DNA of 64,000 nt, taken from positions 1 to 64,000 of the forward strand of contig JBMNFF010000010.1 of assembly GCA_050949165.1 (NCBI GenBank). Reading direction: 5' to 3'. Under the pieces are notes generated by a model, which saw nothing but the letters and a program-made list of their open reading frames with translations, had not been told where the DNA came from and did not search any database. A program made the position numbers and the translations under genes. How positions within the stretch are numbered: position 1 is the first letter of the stretch; each line of letters begins with the position of its first letter. This DNA is from DAIOXA01 sp050949165 (GTDB lineage Bacteria > Bacillota > Proteinivoracia > UBA4975). Below are positions 1-8,556 of this stretch, one piece after another.

Positions 1-556
1 CCGGGTCCTGGGCCATTCCCTCGGCAATCACCGCCTGATAGTCCTCGACGCCCAGGAAGGTCAGGATGGAACGGATGTACCTGTCCCCCAGCTCCAAGTC
101 CTGCATGGGACCATGGGAATAGACGCCGCCCCGGGCCTGGATGTGCACGGCCTTTTTGCCCCGGAGCAAGCCGACGGAGCCCTGGGCGGTGTACTTAAAG
201 GTCTTGCCGGCGATACAGATGGTGTCGATATAGGCCTTCATCAGCGGGGGGATGCCCAGGTTCCACATGGGGGTGACGAAGATGTACTTGTCGGCCTGGA
301 TAAAGGAATCGGTCAGCCGGTCGATGGCCAGGAGTTTGGCCCGGGTCTCGCCGGAGGCCCCCTCCGCCCCCTGTTCCCAGCAGCGCAGGACCTCGCCGTC
401 GATGAAGGGGATGTCCTGCTGGTACAGGTCCAGGTCGATTATCTCGTCCCGGGGGCTGAGTTGCCGGTATCGTTCTATAAAGGCCTGGGCCAGGCGAAGA
501 CTGTAGGATTCGCTCTTTGGCTTGGGATTGGCCCAGATGTGTAAGACAGTTGCCAT
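1..556 (-). CDS. FMN-dependent NADH-azoreductase family protein (3' part cut by window edge)
   Basis: The reverse strand is open from an ATG at 556 to the window edge, giving 185 residues without a stop. The protein begins with a flavodoxin-like beta strand and an N-terminal HIWANPKPKSESYS stretch that fits the flavin phosphate loop, followed near residues 95-104 by the TPMWNLGIPP motif typical of AzoR/AcpD-type quinone and azo reductases. Such enzymes are soluble FMN proteins that pass two electrons from NAD(P)H to quinones or azo compounds. An in-frame ATG lies three codons upstream, but the AGGAAAGG site is better spaced for the ATG at 556. The gene is divergent from the glycosylase gene at 676. 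Confidence 0.82.
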   Translation of the reverse strand, partial: MATVLHIWANPKPKSESYSLRLAQAFIERYRQLSPRDEIIDLDLYQQDIPFIDGEVLRCWEQGAEGASGETRAKLLAIDRLTDSFIQADKYIFVTPMWNLGIPPLMKAYIDTICIAGKTFKYTAQGSVGLLRGKKAVHIQARGGVYSHGPMQDLELGDRYIRSILTFLGVEDYQAVIAEGMAQDP

Positions 557-637
557 GCCGATCATCCTTTCCTCACTCCCTTCAGTACAGTGTTAGCCAT
601 TGGCAAAGGCGCTATACATCCCCCCGGCCACAATCTC

Positions 638-646
638 TGGTATAAT
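638..646 (+). promoter_or_regulatory. Extended -10 promoter element for the uracil-DNA glycosylase gene
   Basis: TGGTATAAT is an extended -10 (TGnTATAAT) lying 30 bases upstream of the ATG at 676. No convincing -35 box is visible 16-18 bases further upstream, which is tolerated for extended -10 promoters. Confidence 0.4.
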
Positions 647-675
647 CTAAGGGTATTGACCTGGGAGGGAAGCAA

Positions 676-1446
676 ATGTATAGAGAACTGGCTGAGCATT
701 ACCGCAAGGAGATCTTTCAGTGCACCCGCTGTCAGCAGAAGCTGATGAACCCCTACCTGCACTGCAACCCCAAGCACGATCCCCCGGACTGGGCCCGCTA
801 CCCCATGAACCGGCGCCGCTTTCAACTGGATTACATAGAGTCCAAGGAGGATGTCCGCCTCCTGGTGGTGGGGGAAGCCCCGGGCCTGGACGGGTGCGGC
901 TATGGCGGCATCGCATTTACCGGCGAGTACAATGCCGTCTGCCAACTGGGCCTGCCCAATTACCACGGCACCGAGGCCGACTGGCAGAGGGAGCAATCGG
1001 CCAACCTTATTTACGGCGCTCTGGCAACCTACAGTGAAGAAGCAGGTTGTACCATCGCCCGGGCCGCCGCCGGCATCTATCTGACCAATGCTGTCCTCTG
1101 CGTCCCCCTGGGGAAAAATGGCCGCTCCATCGCCCCCCCTGCCAAGACGACCCGCCGGCAGTGCCGGCCCAACCTGGTGCGCCAGGTGGAGATTCTCCGG
1201 CCGCAGGCCGTTCTCACCCTGGGGGCAAACGCCCTGAGCGCCGTTGCCGAAGCCTTCGGCCTTAAAGTCTCGGGAAAGCTCACCCAACTGGTCGGGGAGC
1301 AGCGCCGGGGAAAATGGACGATAGACGGACCGGGGTTCGAGCTCCTGGCAGAAGTACATCCCTCCCCCCGCAACCGGGTGCTGGGAGAGCTCTATACCCA
1401 GCTGCCCCAGCGCCTGGTCGAGATTTTTGCCCAGTACCTGGGTTAG
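676..1446 (+). CDS. Uracil-DNA glycosylase superfamily protein with probable 4Fe-4S cluster
   Basis: The 256-residue protein shows the GEAPG motif near residues 66-70 followed by a GGIAFTGE segment, and HPSPRN near residue 228. These are the water-activating and DNA-intercalation motifs of the uracil-DNA glycosylase fold. Four cysteines sit where families 4 and 5 bind a 4Fe-4S cluster: C16 and C19 (CTRC), about C142 (NAVLC) and about C163 (QCRPNL). The protein would remove uracil or a related damaged base from DNA in base-excision repair. A GGGAGGG ribosome site precedes the ATG. The exact family is uncertain because the insert between GEAPG and the second cysteine pair is longer than usual. 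Confidence 0.8.
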   Translation: MYRELAEHYRKEIFQCTRCQQKLMNPYLHCNPKHDPPDWARYPMNRRRFQLDYIESKEDVRLLVVGEAPGLDGCGYGGIAFTGEYNAVCQLGLPNYHGTEADWQREQSANLIYGALATYSEEAGCTIARAAAGIYLTNAVLCVPLGKNGRSIAPPAKTTRRQCRPNLVRQVEILRPQAVLTLGANALSAVAEAFGLKVSGKLTQLVGEQRRGKWTIDGPGFELLAEVHPSPRNRVLGELYTQLPQRLVEIFAQYLG

Positions 1447-1507
1447 GGGCAGGGAATCAACGGGAGCGGAGCGAAATAATAATCAGAACGGTTATGGAGG
1501 GATGAAG

Positions 1508-2641
1508 ATGCGGTACAGAAAATTCGGCAAGACCGGGCTGGAAGTGTCGGCCCTGGGCTTTGGCTGCATGCGCCTGCCGGTTATCGACAACGATCCCGGC
1601 CGGATCGACCTGGCCGAAGCGACCCGGATGATCCGCCACGCCATCGAGCACGGCGTCAACTATGTGGACACAGCCTGGCCCTATCACAGTGAAAAAGGTG
1701 AAGAAGCCGTGGGCGCAGCTTTGGCCGACGGCTATCGGGATAAGGTATACCTGGCCACTAAGTCGCCAGTCTGGCTGGTCAAAGAACCCGGAGACTTTGA
1801 CAAATACCTCAATCTGCAATTGGACAGGCTCAAGACCGAGTACATCGATTTCTACCTGATTCACGCTCTCACCAGGGAGCGCTGGCACCATTGCAGGGAC
1901 AACCAGGTCTTTGACTTCATCAGGCGGGCCAAAGCCGATGGGAGGATCAGGCATATTGGCTTCTCCTTCCATGACAAGCTGGAAGCCTTTAAAGAAATTG
2001 TCGACGACTATGATTGGGAGTTCTGCCAGATCCAGTACAACTACATGAACGAAAACTACCAAGCCGGCAAAGAGGGGCTGCACTATGCCGCGGCCAAGGG
2101 CCTGCCGGTGATAATCATGGAGCCGCTGCTGGGCGGCCGCCTGGCCCGTACCGGTCCCGAGCTCCAGAAAATCTGGGACGGCGCCCCGGTGCAGCGCACC
2201 CCGGTGGAATGGGCCCTGCGCTGGCTGTGGAACCAGCCGGAAGTGACCCTTGTCCTCAGCGGCATGTCGGCCATGGAGCACGTGGAGGAGAACCTCCGCA
2301 TCGCCGGAGAAGCCCAGGCCAATTCCCTGACTGACGAGGAGTTGGCGGTGATCGAAAGGGTCAAGGAGTTTTACCTGGCCCGAACCAAGGTGGATTGCAC
2401 CGGCTGCGATTACTGCGCCGAATGCCCGGGCAATGTCAGGATCTCCGCCATCTTTGAATACTATAACGACGCCTTTATGTACGATGAACATGAGGCGACA
2501 AAGCGCTGGTACAAGCGGGTGATGGAAAGGGAGAATGACTGGTCCCGCTGTACAGACTGCGGCCAGTGCGAAGAGCTCTGCCCCCAGCATCTGGAAATCC
2601 GCAGGCACCTCGAGGAGTTCCACCAAGCCTTCAGCAAATAA
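1508..2641 (+). CDS. Aldo/keto reductase with C-terminal 4Fe-4S ferredoxin-like domain
   Basis: The first 290 residues form an aldo-keto reductase TIM barrel with the catalytic set visible as Asp54, Tyr59 (DTAWPY), Lys85 (TKSP) and His119 (LIHAL). The C-terminus carries cysteine clusters CTGCDYCAEC near 297 and CTDCGQCEELC near 348, as in the large family of 4Fe-4S aldo-keto reductases of anaerobes. Electron donor and substrate are unknown. ATG 1508 is chosen because GGAGGG at 1496-1501 is six bases away; the ATG at 1502 would touch the ribosome site. The gene stands alone downstream of the glycosylase gene. Confidence 0.88.
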   Translation: MRYRKFGKTGLEVSALGFGCMRLPVIDNDPGRIDLAEATRMIRHAIEHGVNYVDTAWPYHSEKGEEAVGAALADGYRDKVYLATKSPVWLVKEPGDFDKYLNLQLDRLKTEYIDFYLIHALTRERWHHCRDNQVFDFIRRAKADGRIRHIGFSFHDKLEAFKEIVDDYDWEFCQIQYNYMNENYQAGKEGLHYAAAKGLPVIIMEPLLGGRLARTGPELQKIWDGAPVQRTPVEWALRWLWNQPEVTLVLSGMSAMEHVEENLRIAGEAQANSLTDEELAVIERVKEFYLARTKVDCTGCDYCAECPGNVRISAIFEYYNDAFMYDEHEATKRWYKRVMERENDWSRCTDCGQCEELCPQHLEIRRHLEEFHQAFSK

Positions 2642-2657
2642 GCATAGCAGATAAAAA

Positions 2658-2677
2658 AGCCCCTGGAGACAGGGGCT
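2658..2677 (-). terminator. Rho-independent terminator, best on the minus strand
   Basis: AGCCCCTG and CAGGGGCT form an 8-bp stem with a GAGA loop. On the minus strand the stem is followed by a T tract, so it ends the transcript of the bactofilin-like gene and the small ORF below it. On the plus strand the T tract is weak, but it may also serve the aldo-keto reductase gene. Confidence 0.75.
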
Positions 2678-2728
2678 AAAATTATTCTGTTTAGCGGCGC
2701 ATTTACGCGCTTTCTGGAGGGTAACTAC

Positions 2729-2785
2729 CTAGCACTTCTTTTTGGATTCAGATTTCTTTCCCGGCGCAGGCTTTTTCTCTGCCAA
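2729..2785 (-). CDS. Possible 18-residue lysine-rich peptide
   Basis: A TTG at 2785 is preceded on the minus strand by GGAGGG at seven bases and opens an 18-codon frame ending in TAG at 2729. The peptide contains AEKKPAPGKKSESKKKC: seven lysines and a C-terminal cysteine, with no hydrophobic segment. It lies between the bactofilin-like gene (stop at 2870) and a strong terminator, so it would be on the same transcript. I recognise no family. The ribosome site and position are the only support, and a chance ORF of this size is possible. Confidence 0.35.
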   Translation of the reverse strand: MAEKKPAPGKKSESKKKC

Positions 2786-2869
2786 TTTTATTCCCTCCAC
2801 AAATGTACTTCCAGTACATAGTAACAGAAAACTTGCCAAATACACTATGGTGGTGCAATTTTCCCGGGT

Positions 2870-3724
2870 TCAGGCAGAGATTTCTGCGGTGCCGAAGCGG
2901 GTGAGGGTGACTGCGCCTATGGCCGCCAGGCTCACGGCCAGCCCCACCAAGCTGCCGACCATGGGAATCATATGGGCCACCCCCAGTAACAAAGCGCCAA
3001 AAGCGGCCACGGCGGGCAGGGACTCGGTTTCCTTGAGGAGGGCGCGACCAATGAGGAGGACCAGGGCGGCCTCGCCCATGCGGCCGGCTGCCCACACTGC
3101 CGCCCCCAGAAGTGCGGCCAGGGGTATTCCGATTATGGTCAGGGTCAATATCACAGCCAGGGGAACGATCACTATCCAGGCCAGCAGGCCTGTCAGGACC
3201 ACCCTCCCGGGATCGGCCTCAATGCTGCGCTTGATCCTCTGGACGGGTACTGGAAAGATGGCGACGATCAGGGTGGCCAAGAGGATGGTGGTGATGAGCC
3301 TCATCGTCCGGGTCGCCAGGTTAAATCGGAAGGCATGGCGGGTGATGTTCCTGATGTTCAGGTCGGGGAAGCGGATGTTGCGGAAATCGCCGCTGCCGAA
3401 GATACTGACGGTGCTGCCGGAGATGCTGCTGTTCCTGTCGGAATTCAGGTTGCCCAATACTGCCACGGCATCCCCCAGGATGCGGCCATTGGGTCCCACC
3501 TCAATATTGCCCATGACGGTTATCACATCGCCGTACACCGTCCCGTAGACCTCTATATTGCCCATTACCGAGACCACGTCGCCGTGGACCACCTCGTCGG
3601 CGCCCACCACTATGTTGCCGGTGACGCGCACAATGGAGCCGGTGGTGCCGTTGGCGGCTGCCCAGGGAGATAAAGCCAGCAGAGCCATCAGGGTCAAGAG
3701 AATGATGGCGCTCGTTTTCTTCAT
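2870..3724 (-). CDS. Exported bactofilin-like (polymer-forming) membrane protein
   Basis: The 284-residue product starts with a signal peptide ending near AAAN and then has short repeats of the form GDVVSVMGNIEVYGTVYGD and GDVITVMGNIEV, about residues 30-110. This glycine-aspartate periodicity is that of bactofilin-type right-handed beta helices. The second half carries several transmembrane segments (about 145-265) rich in leucine and isoleucine. Related proteins in Bacillota are annotated as polymer-forming cytoskeletal proteins, but an exported helix with a membrane tail is unusual for classical cytosolic bactofilins. An AGGAGG site precedes the ATG at 3724. Function is unknown; a scaffold role at the cell surface is inference. 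Confidence 0.7.
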   Translation of the reverse strand: MKKTSAIILLTLMALLALSPWAAANGTTGSIVRVTGNIVVGADEVVHGDVVSVMGNIEVYGTVYGDVITVMGNIEVGPNGRILGDAVAVLGNLNSDRNSSISGSTVSIFGSGDFRNIRFPDLNIRNITRHAFRFNLATRTMRLITTILLATLIVAIFPVPVQRIKRSIEADPGRVVLTGLLAWIVIVPLAVILTLTIIGIPLAALLGAAVWAAGRMGEAALVLLIGRALLKETESLPAVAAFGALLLGVAHMIPMVGSLVGLAVSLAAIGAVTLTRFGTAEISA

Positions 3725-3816
3725 AGCTGCATTCCTCCTTTATCATTACACCCTAGAGACGCTGGTCGGGGCAAAAAAGTCTGGTAATCGGCAAAATTTC
3801 TCTTGAAAATGGAAAA

Positions 3817-3835
3817 GGCAGGGAAACTCCCTGCC
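3817..3835 (-). terminator. Terminator of the M23 peptidase-DUF3825 operon
   Basis: GGCAGGGA and TCCCTGCC pair around a three-base loop, and the minus strand continues TTTTCCATTTTC. It lies 20 bases beyond the stop at 3857. Confidence 0.75.
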
Positions 3836-3856
3836 AGGATTCTCAGCAGATTAATG

Positions 3857-5020
3857 CTAGGGGTTGAGCCAGAAGTCGTCGGGCTTCGCCACCAGCCTGG
3901 CGTTTTGGTACGCCATGTCCAGGGTGAGGATGGTGGTGCCCTGGTAACAGGTGGCGCGCTTTTCCAGGACCAGGGCCAGGTCGGGGCGACCGGCAAACTC
4001 CCCCGAGAGGTAAATGGGCATCAGAAATTGGATGCCGTTGGTCTTGGGCCAGTATTGGGGAACGATCAGTTTATAATTGCGCTCGGCCAGCCTGGAAGCA
4101 AAGCTGACAGCAGACTGGAAGAGCATGTAGAGCTGACTTTCGGTATACAGTTCCCGGTACTTTTCGGGAATGCGCTCGATATTGTCCCGGATGATGTGGC
4201 TGTCATTGGTATCGACGCCCAGGCTGGAATCGAAGATGATCTCGCTGATGTCGGTGAAAAACACCGCCCGGGACGGTTTGGTATCAAAATTGCGGGTGAA
4301 GCGATTCTCCCCTTCCAGGCAAATGGAGGGATTGCGCAGGATTCTGATGCCGAGGTTTTTATCGAAGTCGACATCGCAGATGATATAGATTTCCTTAAAG
4401 AACTTGTTCAAGAGCCCGGTATTGAAGACGATCTGCTTATCATTGGCGATAATCTTGTCCTCGGTCTCCAGGCGATAGTACATGTGCTCGATATAGGACT
4501 TAAGAATGGGATGATTGATCTTGGACTTATGGGCGTCATAATTCCACTTCTCAGGAATGGCGGTGGCGGCCAGCTTGTCCAAAAAATCGAGGCCGCTGTG
4601 CCAGTCCGGGAAGAAGATGTTGCCGATGACGAATTTGTTCTCGACGAAGTCCAGGAGGGAATTCTTCGCCACAAACCAGACCCCAAACCACTTCTGGCTG
4701 GCTTCGGTACGCAGATTGCGGACGAACCTCGCCCAAATATCGTCGCCGCCTTGGGTCTGGAAGTCGGTCTTGAACATGCAAATCTCCCCCTGCTCCTGGT
4801 CGGAAGGGGAGCCGTCCTTGAGGTAATAGCAGATTTCCTGGGCGGCATAGCGCCGTTCAAAGGTCTCGAAGAGCTGGCGCAGCAGCTGTTGGACATCGGT
4901 TTCTCCGTCGTCCATCATCATGCTGACCACCTTGAGGCTGTCTTCTTTATTGGAGAGGTAGGCGAAATCGTAGAGATGCAATGTGGAGACCTCCATATTA
5001 GAAATAGGTATCGGTATCAT
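3857..5020 (-). CDS. DUF3825 domain protein
   Basis: This 387-residue soluble protein has a C-terminal half (from about residue 190) with the features of DUF3825: KQIVFNTGLLNKFFKEIY, a hydrophobic LIVPQYW strand, IQFLMPIYLSG and the terminal GTTILTLDMAYQNARL. DUF3825 often follows RNA-related domains in bacteria, but its chemistry is not established. The N-terminal 150 residues are not recognised. The ATG at 5020 overlaps the stop of the peptidase gene (TAATG), pointing to translational coupling. There is no good ribosome site for it or for the internal ATG at 4996, so the start is uncertain. Confidence 0.65.
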   Translation of the reverse strand: MIPIPISNMEVSTLHLYDFAYLSNKEDSLKVVSMMMDDGETDVQQLLRQLFETFERRYAAQEICYYLKDGSPSDQEQGEICMFKTDFQTQGGDDIWARFVRNLRTEASQKWFGVWFVAKNSLLDFVENKFVIGNIFFPDWHSGLDFLDKLAATAIPEKWNYDAHKSKINHPILKSYIEHMYYRLETEDKIIANDKQIVFNTGLLNKFFKEIYIICDVDFDKNLGIRILRNPSICLEGENRFTRNFDTKPSRAVFFTDISEIIFDSSLGVDTNDSHIIRDNIERIPEKYRELYTESQLYMLFQSAVSFASRLAERNYKLIVPQYWPKTNGIQFLMPIYLSGEFAGRPDLALVLEKRATCYQGTTILTLDMAYQNARLVAKPDDFWLNP

Positions 5021-6360
5021 TAGTTGCCAAAGAAGTTCATGGGGTTGACGAGTTGGCCGTGCCGGCTCACTTCCCAGTGCAAATGGGGCCCGGTGCTGAA
5101 GCCGGTGCTGCCCACCCAGGCGATGACCTGACCCCGGACCACCTGCTTCCCCACCCGGACTGAATCGGCGATGGAAGAGACGTGGGCATAGAGGGTGGAA
5201 TAGCCATCGCTATGCTCCAGCACAATGTAATAGCCGTAGGATGAGCTGTACCCACGGGTGCGGACGGTGCCGCTGGCGGCGGCATAGATTGGCGTGCCCC
5301 GGGCGGTGGCAATGTCCACGCCCCGGTGAAAGCCGCTCTTGCGGTTGCCAAAGGGCGAAGATATTCGCCCCTGGTTCAAGGGAAAGCGAAACATGCCCGT
5401 GGGGCGGGCAGGCCAATAGCCTATGCCTGTCATTACGATCTTGCTGACAGGGTGGCGGGTAATGGTGGTTGAGAGCTTCTTGCGCTGGACCTCGACGCCG
5501 TTAATCTTCTCTACCTGGTAGAGGACTTCCCTGGCGCCGTTGGCTCCGGCCTGGATTACCTTGTCTTCCCGCACCGTCATATCGGGGTTGGCCTGGTAGA
5601 CTACGGGCTTTTGGATGGTTTCGTTGACCAGCACCTCTTCCACCGTCTTGACATGCAGTATGGCGGAGCTCATCTCCAGGTTCAGGACCTGGCCGACCTG
5701 GATGGTATCACCCTTGACGTCGGGATTGGCGTCCCGCAACCTGGCCACCGAGGTATTATAGGACCTGGCAATGCCGGAAAGGGTGTCCCCCCGCTGGACC
5801 ACATAGGTGCTGATTTCTTCTTGGCCGCTGAGGAGCAGAGCCAGGACTGCATCCCGCTCCATGACCAGTTCCGGGCTGATGGGGCGCTTTTCTACCCGGA
5901 TATCTTCCTGGATCTGGCAAGAAACCAGGGTGCAGCTGGCTGTCTTTGGCTGGTAATGGGCTTCGACCTCAGCCAGAATATCCTGGGCAGTCTCTTCCGA
6001 ATCCACCAGGGCCACCGTCTCCCCATTTACGACAATGGCCCAGCCGCTGGCGGTGTAGGTAGCCACACTTTCGATCCCGGCGCGCACGGCTTCCGGGGAA
6101 GTCTCGGCAGACCAGAAGCGGGCCCGGGTGGCCGTAACGGTCTCGTTCATAACCAGATCGCAGTTCCACTGGGCCTGGGCCTGGGCGTGAATGTCCCGGA
6201 CCAGGTCCTGGTACTCCTTCAGGCTGTTGAGATAACCGACGGTTGCACCGTTTACCTTTATCTCATACACCCAGCTGGGACTGTATAAAAAATACAGGGA
6301 TCCGGCGAAAGTCAGGGCAACCGCTGCCAGGGCCAGGATCCAAATCGTCTTCTTGCGCAT
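5020..6360 (-). CDS. Membrane-anchored M23 peptidase with LysM and G5 domains
   Basis: The 446-residue protein has an N-terminal membrane helix (about 5-28), a long extracytoplasmic region, a LysM peptidoglycan-binding domain around 184-228 (STYVVQRGDTLSGIARSY), a G5 domain around 235-310, and a C-terminal LytM/M23 zinc endopeptidase. The zinc ligands are visible in GFHRGVD and GPHLHWEV. It would cleave cross-linking peptides of the cell wall from the outer face of the membrane. Length and domain order match the SpoIIQ/LytM-like wall hydrolases of spore-forming Bacillota. It is co-transcribed with the DUF3825 gene. Confidence 0.9.
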   Translation of the reverse strand: MRKKTIWILALAAVALTFAGSLYFLYSPSWVYEIKVNGATVGYLNSLKEYQDLVRDIHAQAQAQWNCDLVMNETVTATRARFWSAETSPEAVRAGIESVATYTASGWAIVVNGETVALVDSEETAQDILAEVEAHYQPKTASCTLVSCQIQEDIRVEKRPISPELVMERDAVLALLLSGQEEISTYVVQRGDTLSGIARSYNTSVARLRDANPDVKGDTIQVGQVLNLEMSSAILHVKTVEEVLVNETIQKPVVYQANPDMTVREDKVIQAGANGAREVLYQVEKINGVEVQRKKLSTTITRHPVSKIVMTGIGYWPARPTGMFRFPLNQGRISSPFGNRKSGFHRGVDIATARGTPIYAAASGTVRTRGYSSSYGYYIVLEHSDGYSTLYAHVSSIADSVRVGKQVVRGQVIAWVGSTGFSTGPHLHWEVSRHGQLVNPMNFFGN

Positions 6361-6440
6361 AAAAACCTTCCTTTTTCCAGAGCTAAAATATTACTTCGCC
6401 AAGGACCAGATTCTACCCTTTTATTAGAATATTCCCTCTA

Positions 6441-7004
6441 CTACTCCCGGGTGTCCCTGCAGTTTTCCGCAGCCCACTCCCGAGCCAGTAGCCCATAGAT
6501 TACATGATCCACATAGTGGTCGTACAGCCACTCGGCGTCCCGGATCACCCCTTCTTCCTTAAAGCCCAGGCGCTGGGGAATTGCCCGGCTGCGCTGATTT
6601 TCCATGGCGCAGCGGATTTCGACCCGGTTGAGACCCAGGCGTGTGAAGGCATGGCAGAGCATGATCCTGCAGGCCGCCGTCATCAGTCCGAGCCCCTGGT
6701 ATTCTGCGCCCAGCCAGTAGCCGATAACTGCAGAGTGGTTGCGCCAGGAGAATCTGCACCCGATTATCCCGGCCATCTTTCCTTGAAACCAAATGCCGGC
6801 ATGGAGCTCACGGCCTTCAGCATACAACTTCAGGGCTTCTTTTATCCACATCCTGCTGTCCCGGACCGAGGTGGTTGCATCCACCCAGGGCAGCCATTGG
6901 CGGAGATGCTCCCTGTTGGCGTTAATCAGGTCGATCATCTCCTGGGCATGGCGGTGTTCCAAGAGAGCCAAATAAGACCTCTCGTCTATGGGTTTGCGAA
7001 ACAA
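6441..7004 (-). CDS. RimJ/RimL-type GNAT N-acetyltransferase
   Basis: The 187-residue product matches ribosomal-protein-type acetyltransferases of the YdaF group: HLRQWLPWVD near the N-terminus, GIIGCRF and the acetyl-CoA loop region EYQGLGLMTAA, then LGLNRVEIRCAMEN. The frame is open up to a GTG at 7037, but AGGAGG is only two bases from that GTG. A second AGGAGG lies nine bases before a TTG at 7004, which gives MFRKPIDERSYLALLE, the usual start of this family, so 7004 is chosen. The acetylated substrate is unknown. Confidence 0.82.
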   Translation of the reverse strand: MFRKPIDERSYLALLEHRHAQEMIDLINANREHLRQWLPWVDATTSVRDSRMWIKEALKLYAEGRELHAGIWFQGKMAGIIGCRFSWRNHSAVIGYWLGAEYQGLGLMTAACRIMLCHAFTRLGLNRVEIRCAMENQRSRAIPQRLGFKEEGVIRDAEWLYDHYVDHVIYGLLAREWAAENCRDTRE

Positions 7005-7102
7005 CGGGCGATCCCTCCTCTGCCAGGGTGCTGCCACAGCCTCCTCGGCACTTATGTTACCATTTTACCGCATTTTTCCCCTGTGGCAAGCCAAAAAAAA
7101 AG

Positions 7103-7124
7103 CCGCCCCCCTAACGAGTGGCGG
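7103..7124 (-). terminator. Terminator downstream of the macro-domain gene
   Basis: A CCGCC/GGCGG stem is followed on the minus strand by a run of nine T. A further GGCCGG-TTGT-CCGGCC stem sits just upstream near 7132-7147. Confidence 0.7.
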
Positions 7125-7155
7125 AATAAGCAGGCCGGACAACCGGCCCCGTCTT

Positions 7156-7713
7156 TCAACCTAATTCTCTTCTCTGAATAATACTTTCCGGATGAGCGGC
7201 CATGAGGTTTCGATACTGCATAAAGGCCTGGCGATCAAAGAGCACAAAGCGAATCCGCCGGATATGCCGCAGGACGGGAGCAATTTTTCGCACTGCACCG
7301 ATGGCCAGGGCGGCGGTGCTCACCGGCGGTTTGCCCAGGCTGCCGGGCACCAGGGAGGGAAAGGCGATTGAATTCAGGTTATGCTCATCGGCCAAGAGCA
7401 GTGTCTGGATGTAGCACTGCTCCAACTGCCTCGCCGCCTGTTCGCTGTTGAGTCCCGGGGGCAGGCAGTGGATGACTTTTTTATTGGGCAATAGATAAGC
7501 CGAGGTGATCACTGCCTTGCCGGGCCTGAGGGGAGCATGGCGGATGCACTCCTGGTAGAGGTCGGCCCCGGCTTTTGCGTGAATGGCGCCTGATATCCCC
7601 GGGCCCGGCGCCAATCCGGGGGTAGCTGGGTTGACAATTGCGCACATATCCTGTTGTGCCGTTATGTTGCCTATACTGCATTCCAATGCGATTCCATCAA
7701 TTAGTATGCGCAT
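7156..7713 (-). CDS. Macro-domain protein
   Basis: The 185-residue protein carries the macro-domain signatures GNITAQ and IVNPATPGL, followed by GPGISGAIHAKAG, which line the ADP-ribose pocket. YLLPNKKVIHCLPP and the IAFPSLVPGSLG segment correspond to the later strands of the fold. Such proteins bind or remove ADP-ribose and related nucleotides in the cytosol. The upstream ATG at 7728 overlaps the GGAGGGG ribosome site; the ATG at 7713 is six bases downstream of it and is the likely start. No ADP-ribosyltransferase lies nearby, so its partner is unknown. Confidence 0.82.
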   Translation of the reverse strand: MRILIDGIALECSIGNITAQQDMCAIVNPATPGLAPGPGISGAIHAKAGADLYQECIRHAPLRPGKAVITSAYLLPNKKVIHCLPPGLNSEQAARQLEQCYIQTLLLADEHNLNSIAFPSLVPGSLGKPPVSTAALAIGAVRKIAPVLRHIRRIRFVLFDRQAFMQYRNLMAAHPESIIQRRELG

Positions 7714-7800
7714 ACTCTGCCCCTCCATCAGTTAATTTCACTATATTATGCGCACACCCTCTGGAATATTTGTCCATAGCGCCGGGTTTGCGGAAACTTT

Positions 7801-8556
7801 CTAGGCCATCCTGCCCAGACCCGAAAAGGGAATCAATTCAAAACCGTAGTGCCGGGGGAACTCTTCTTTGCTGTATGCGCAGACCACCGCCAGCTCCCGT
7901 TCCCGCTGCCAAGTGTAGGCCGAGACAGCCTCCAACTCGGCATCCACCATGCCGGGATGACAGCGAAATTCCACCGTCTCGGCCTGACAAGTACTGAGCA
8001 GCCGCTCAAAATTGGGCCGGTTGGCTCCCTTGTCCTGGAAACCCTCAATGATTTCTTCGGTGGTGGCGGTGCCGGCTGAATTATAGCGGTCCCTGGCCCG
8101 GGGGACCAGGCGCAGGGGCAGCTGATGGCGGGCGGCAAAGTCCAGGAGAATTGAGAGGATGTTGTCCAGGGAGTGGATGCCGTCATGGCTGTCGATATGG
8201 GTGGGTTTTATCCCCGAGCGCAGCAGGCGGTTGTACTGGTTGTACAGTTCCCGGACCACGTCCAGGGGGTCTGCCTGGGCAAGTTGCTCGGGGTTGCCGG
8301 CAAACCGGCCCTCTTCATCCACCAGGCTGGGTATGTACCGGGGGTCGGTCAGGGGACGGCCCATGGTCAGGTTGAAGTGCAGGCCGATGCCCAGGCCGGC
8401 CAGCCTGCTGGCCAAGGCTGCAGCATGGGGCCAGCAGGGCATGTTGACCAGAGCCGTGGCGCTGGTGATAATGCCCAGGCGAAAACCCTGCACGATTCCC
8501 TTGTTGATGCCCTGGGTCAGGCCAAAATCATCGGCATTGACTATGAGCTTGCGCAT
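7801..8556 (-). CDS. ChbG/HpnK family (YdjC-like) carbohydrate deacetylase
   Basis: The 251-residue protein opens with LIVNADDFGLTQGIN, the metal-binding NADDFG motif of YdjC-type deacetylases, followed by LGIGLHFNLTMGRP and PTHIDSHDGIH with the histidines that complete the metal site, and by EFRCHPG near the C-terminus. These enzymes remove acetyl groups from N-acetylglucosamine-containing disaccharides or hopanoid intermediates. The TTG at 8565 lies against GAGGAG, while the ATG at 8556 is nine bases downstream of it and gives the conserved N-terminus, so 8556 is used. The substrate is not evident from the neighbours. Confidence 0.85.
   Translation of the reverse strand: MRKLIVNADDFGLTQGINKGIVQGFRLGIITSATALVNMPCWPHAAALASRLAGLGIGLHFNLTMGRPLTDPRYIPSLVDEEGRFAGNPEQLAQADPLDVVRELYNQYNRLLRSGIKPTHIDSHDGIHSLDNILSILLDFAARHQLPLRLVPRARDRYNSAGTATTEEIIEGFQDKGANRPNFERLLSTCQAETVEFRCHPGMVDAELEAVSAYTWQRERELAVVCAYSKEEFPRHYGFELIPFSGLGRMA

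Noticed and set aside
113..544. 143-codon plus-strand frame over the azoreductase
   Set aside because: It is the complement of the azoreductase gene, which has the family motifs on the minus strand; the plus frame has no recognisable protein.
3803..5023. 406-codon plus-strand frame opposite the DUF3825 gene
   Set aside because: A shadow frame from codon bias; the minus strand carries the DUF3825 motifs and an operon link to the M23 gene.
7040..7155. Small RNA between the GNAT and macro-domain genes
   Set aside because: The hairpins and T9 tract are explained as the terminator of the macro-domain gene; no promoter was seen.
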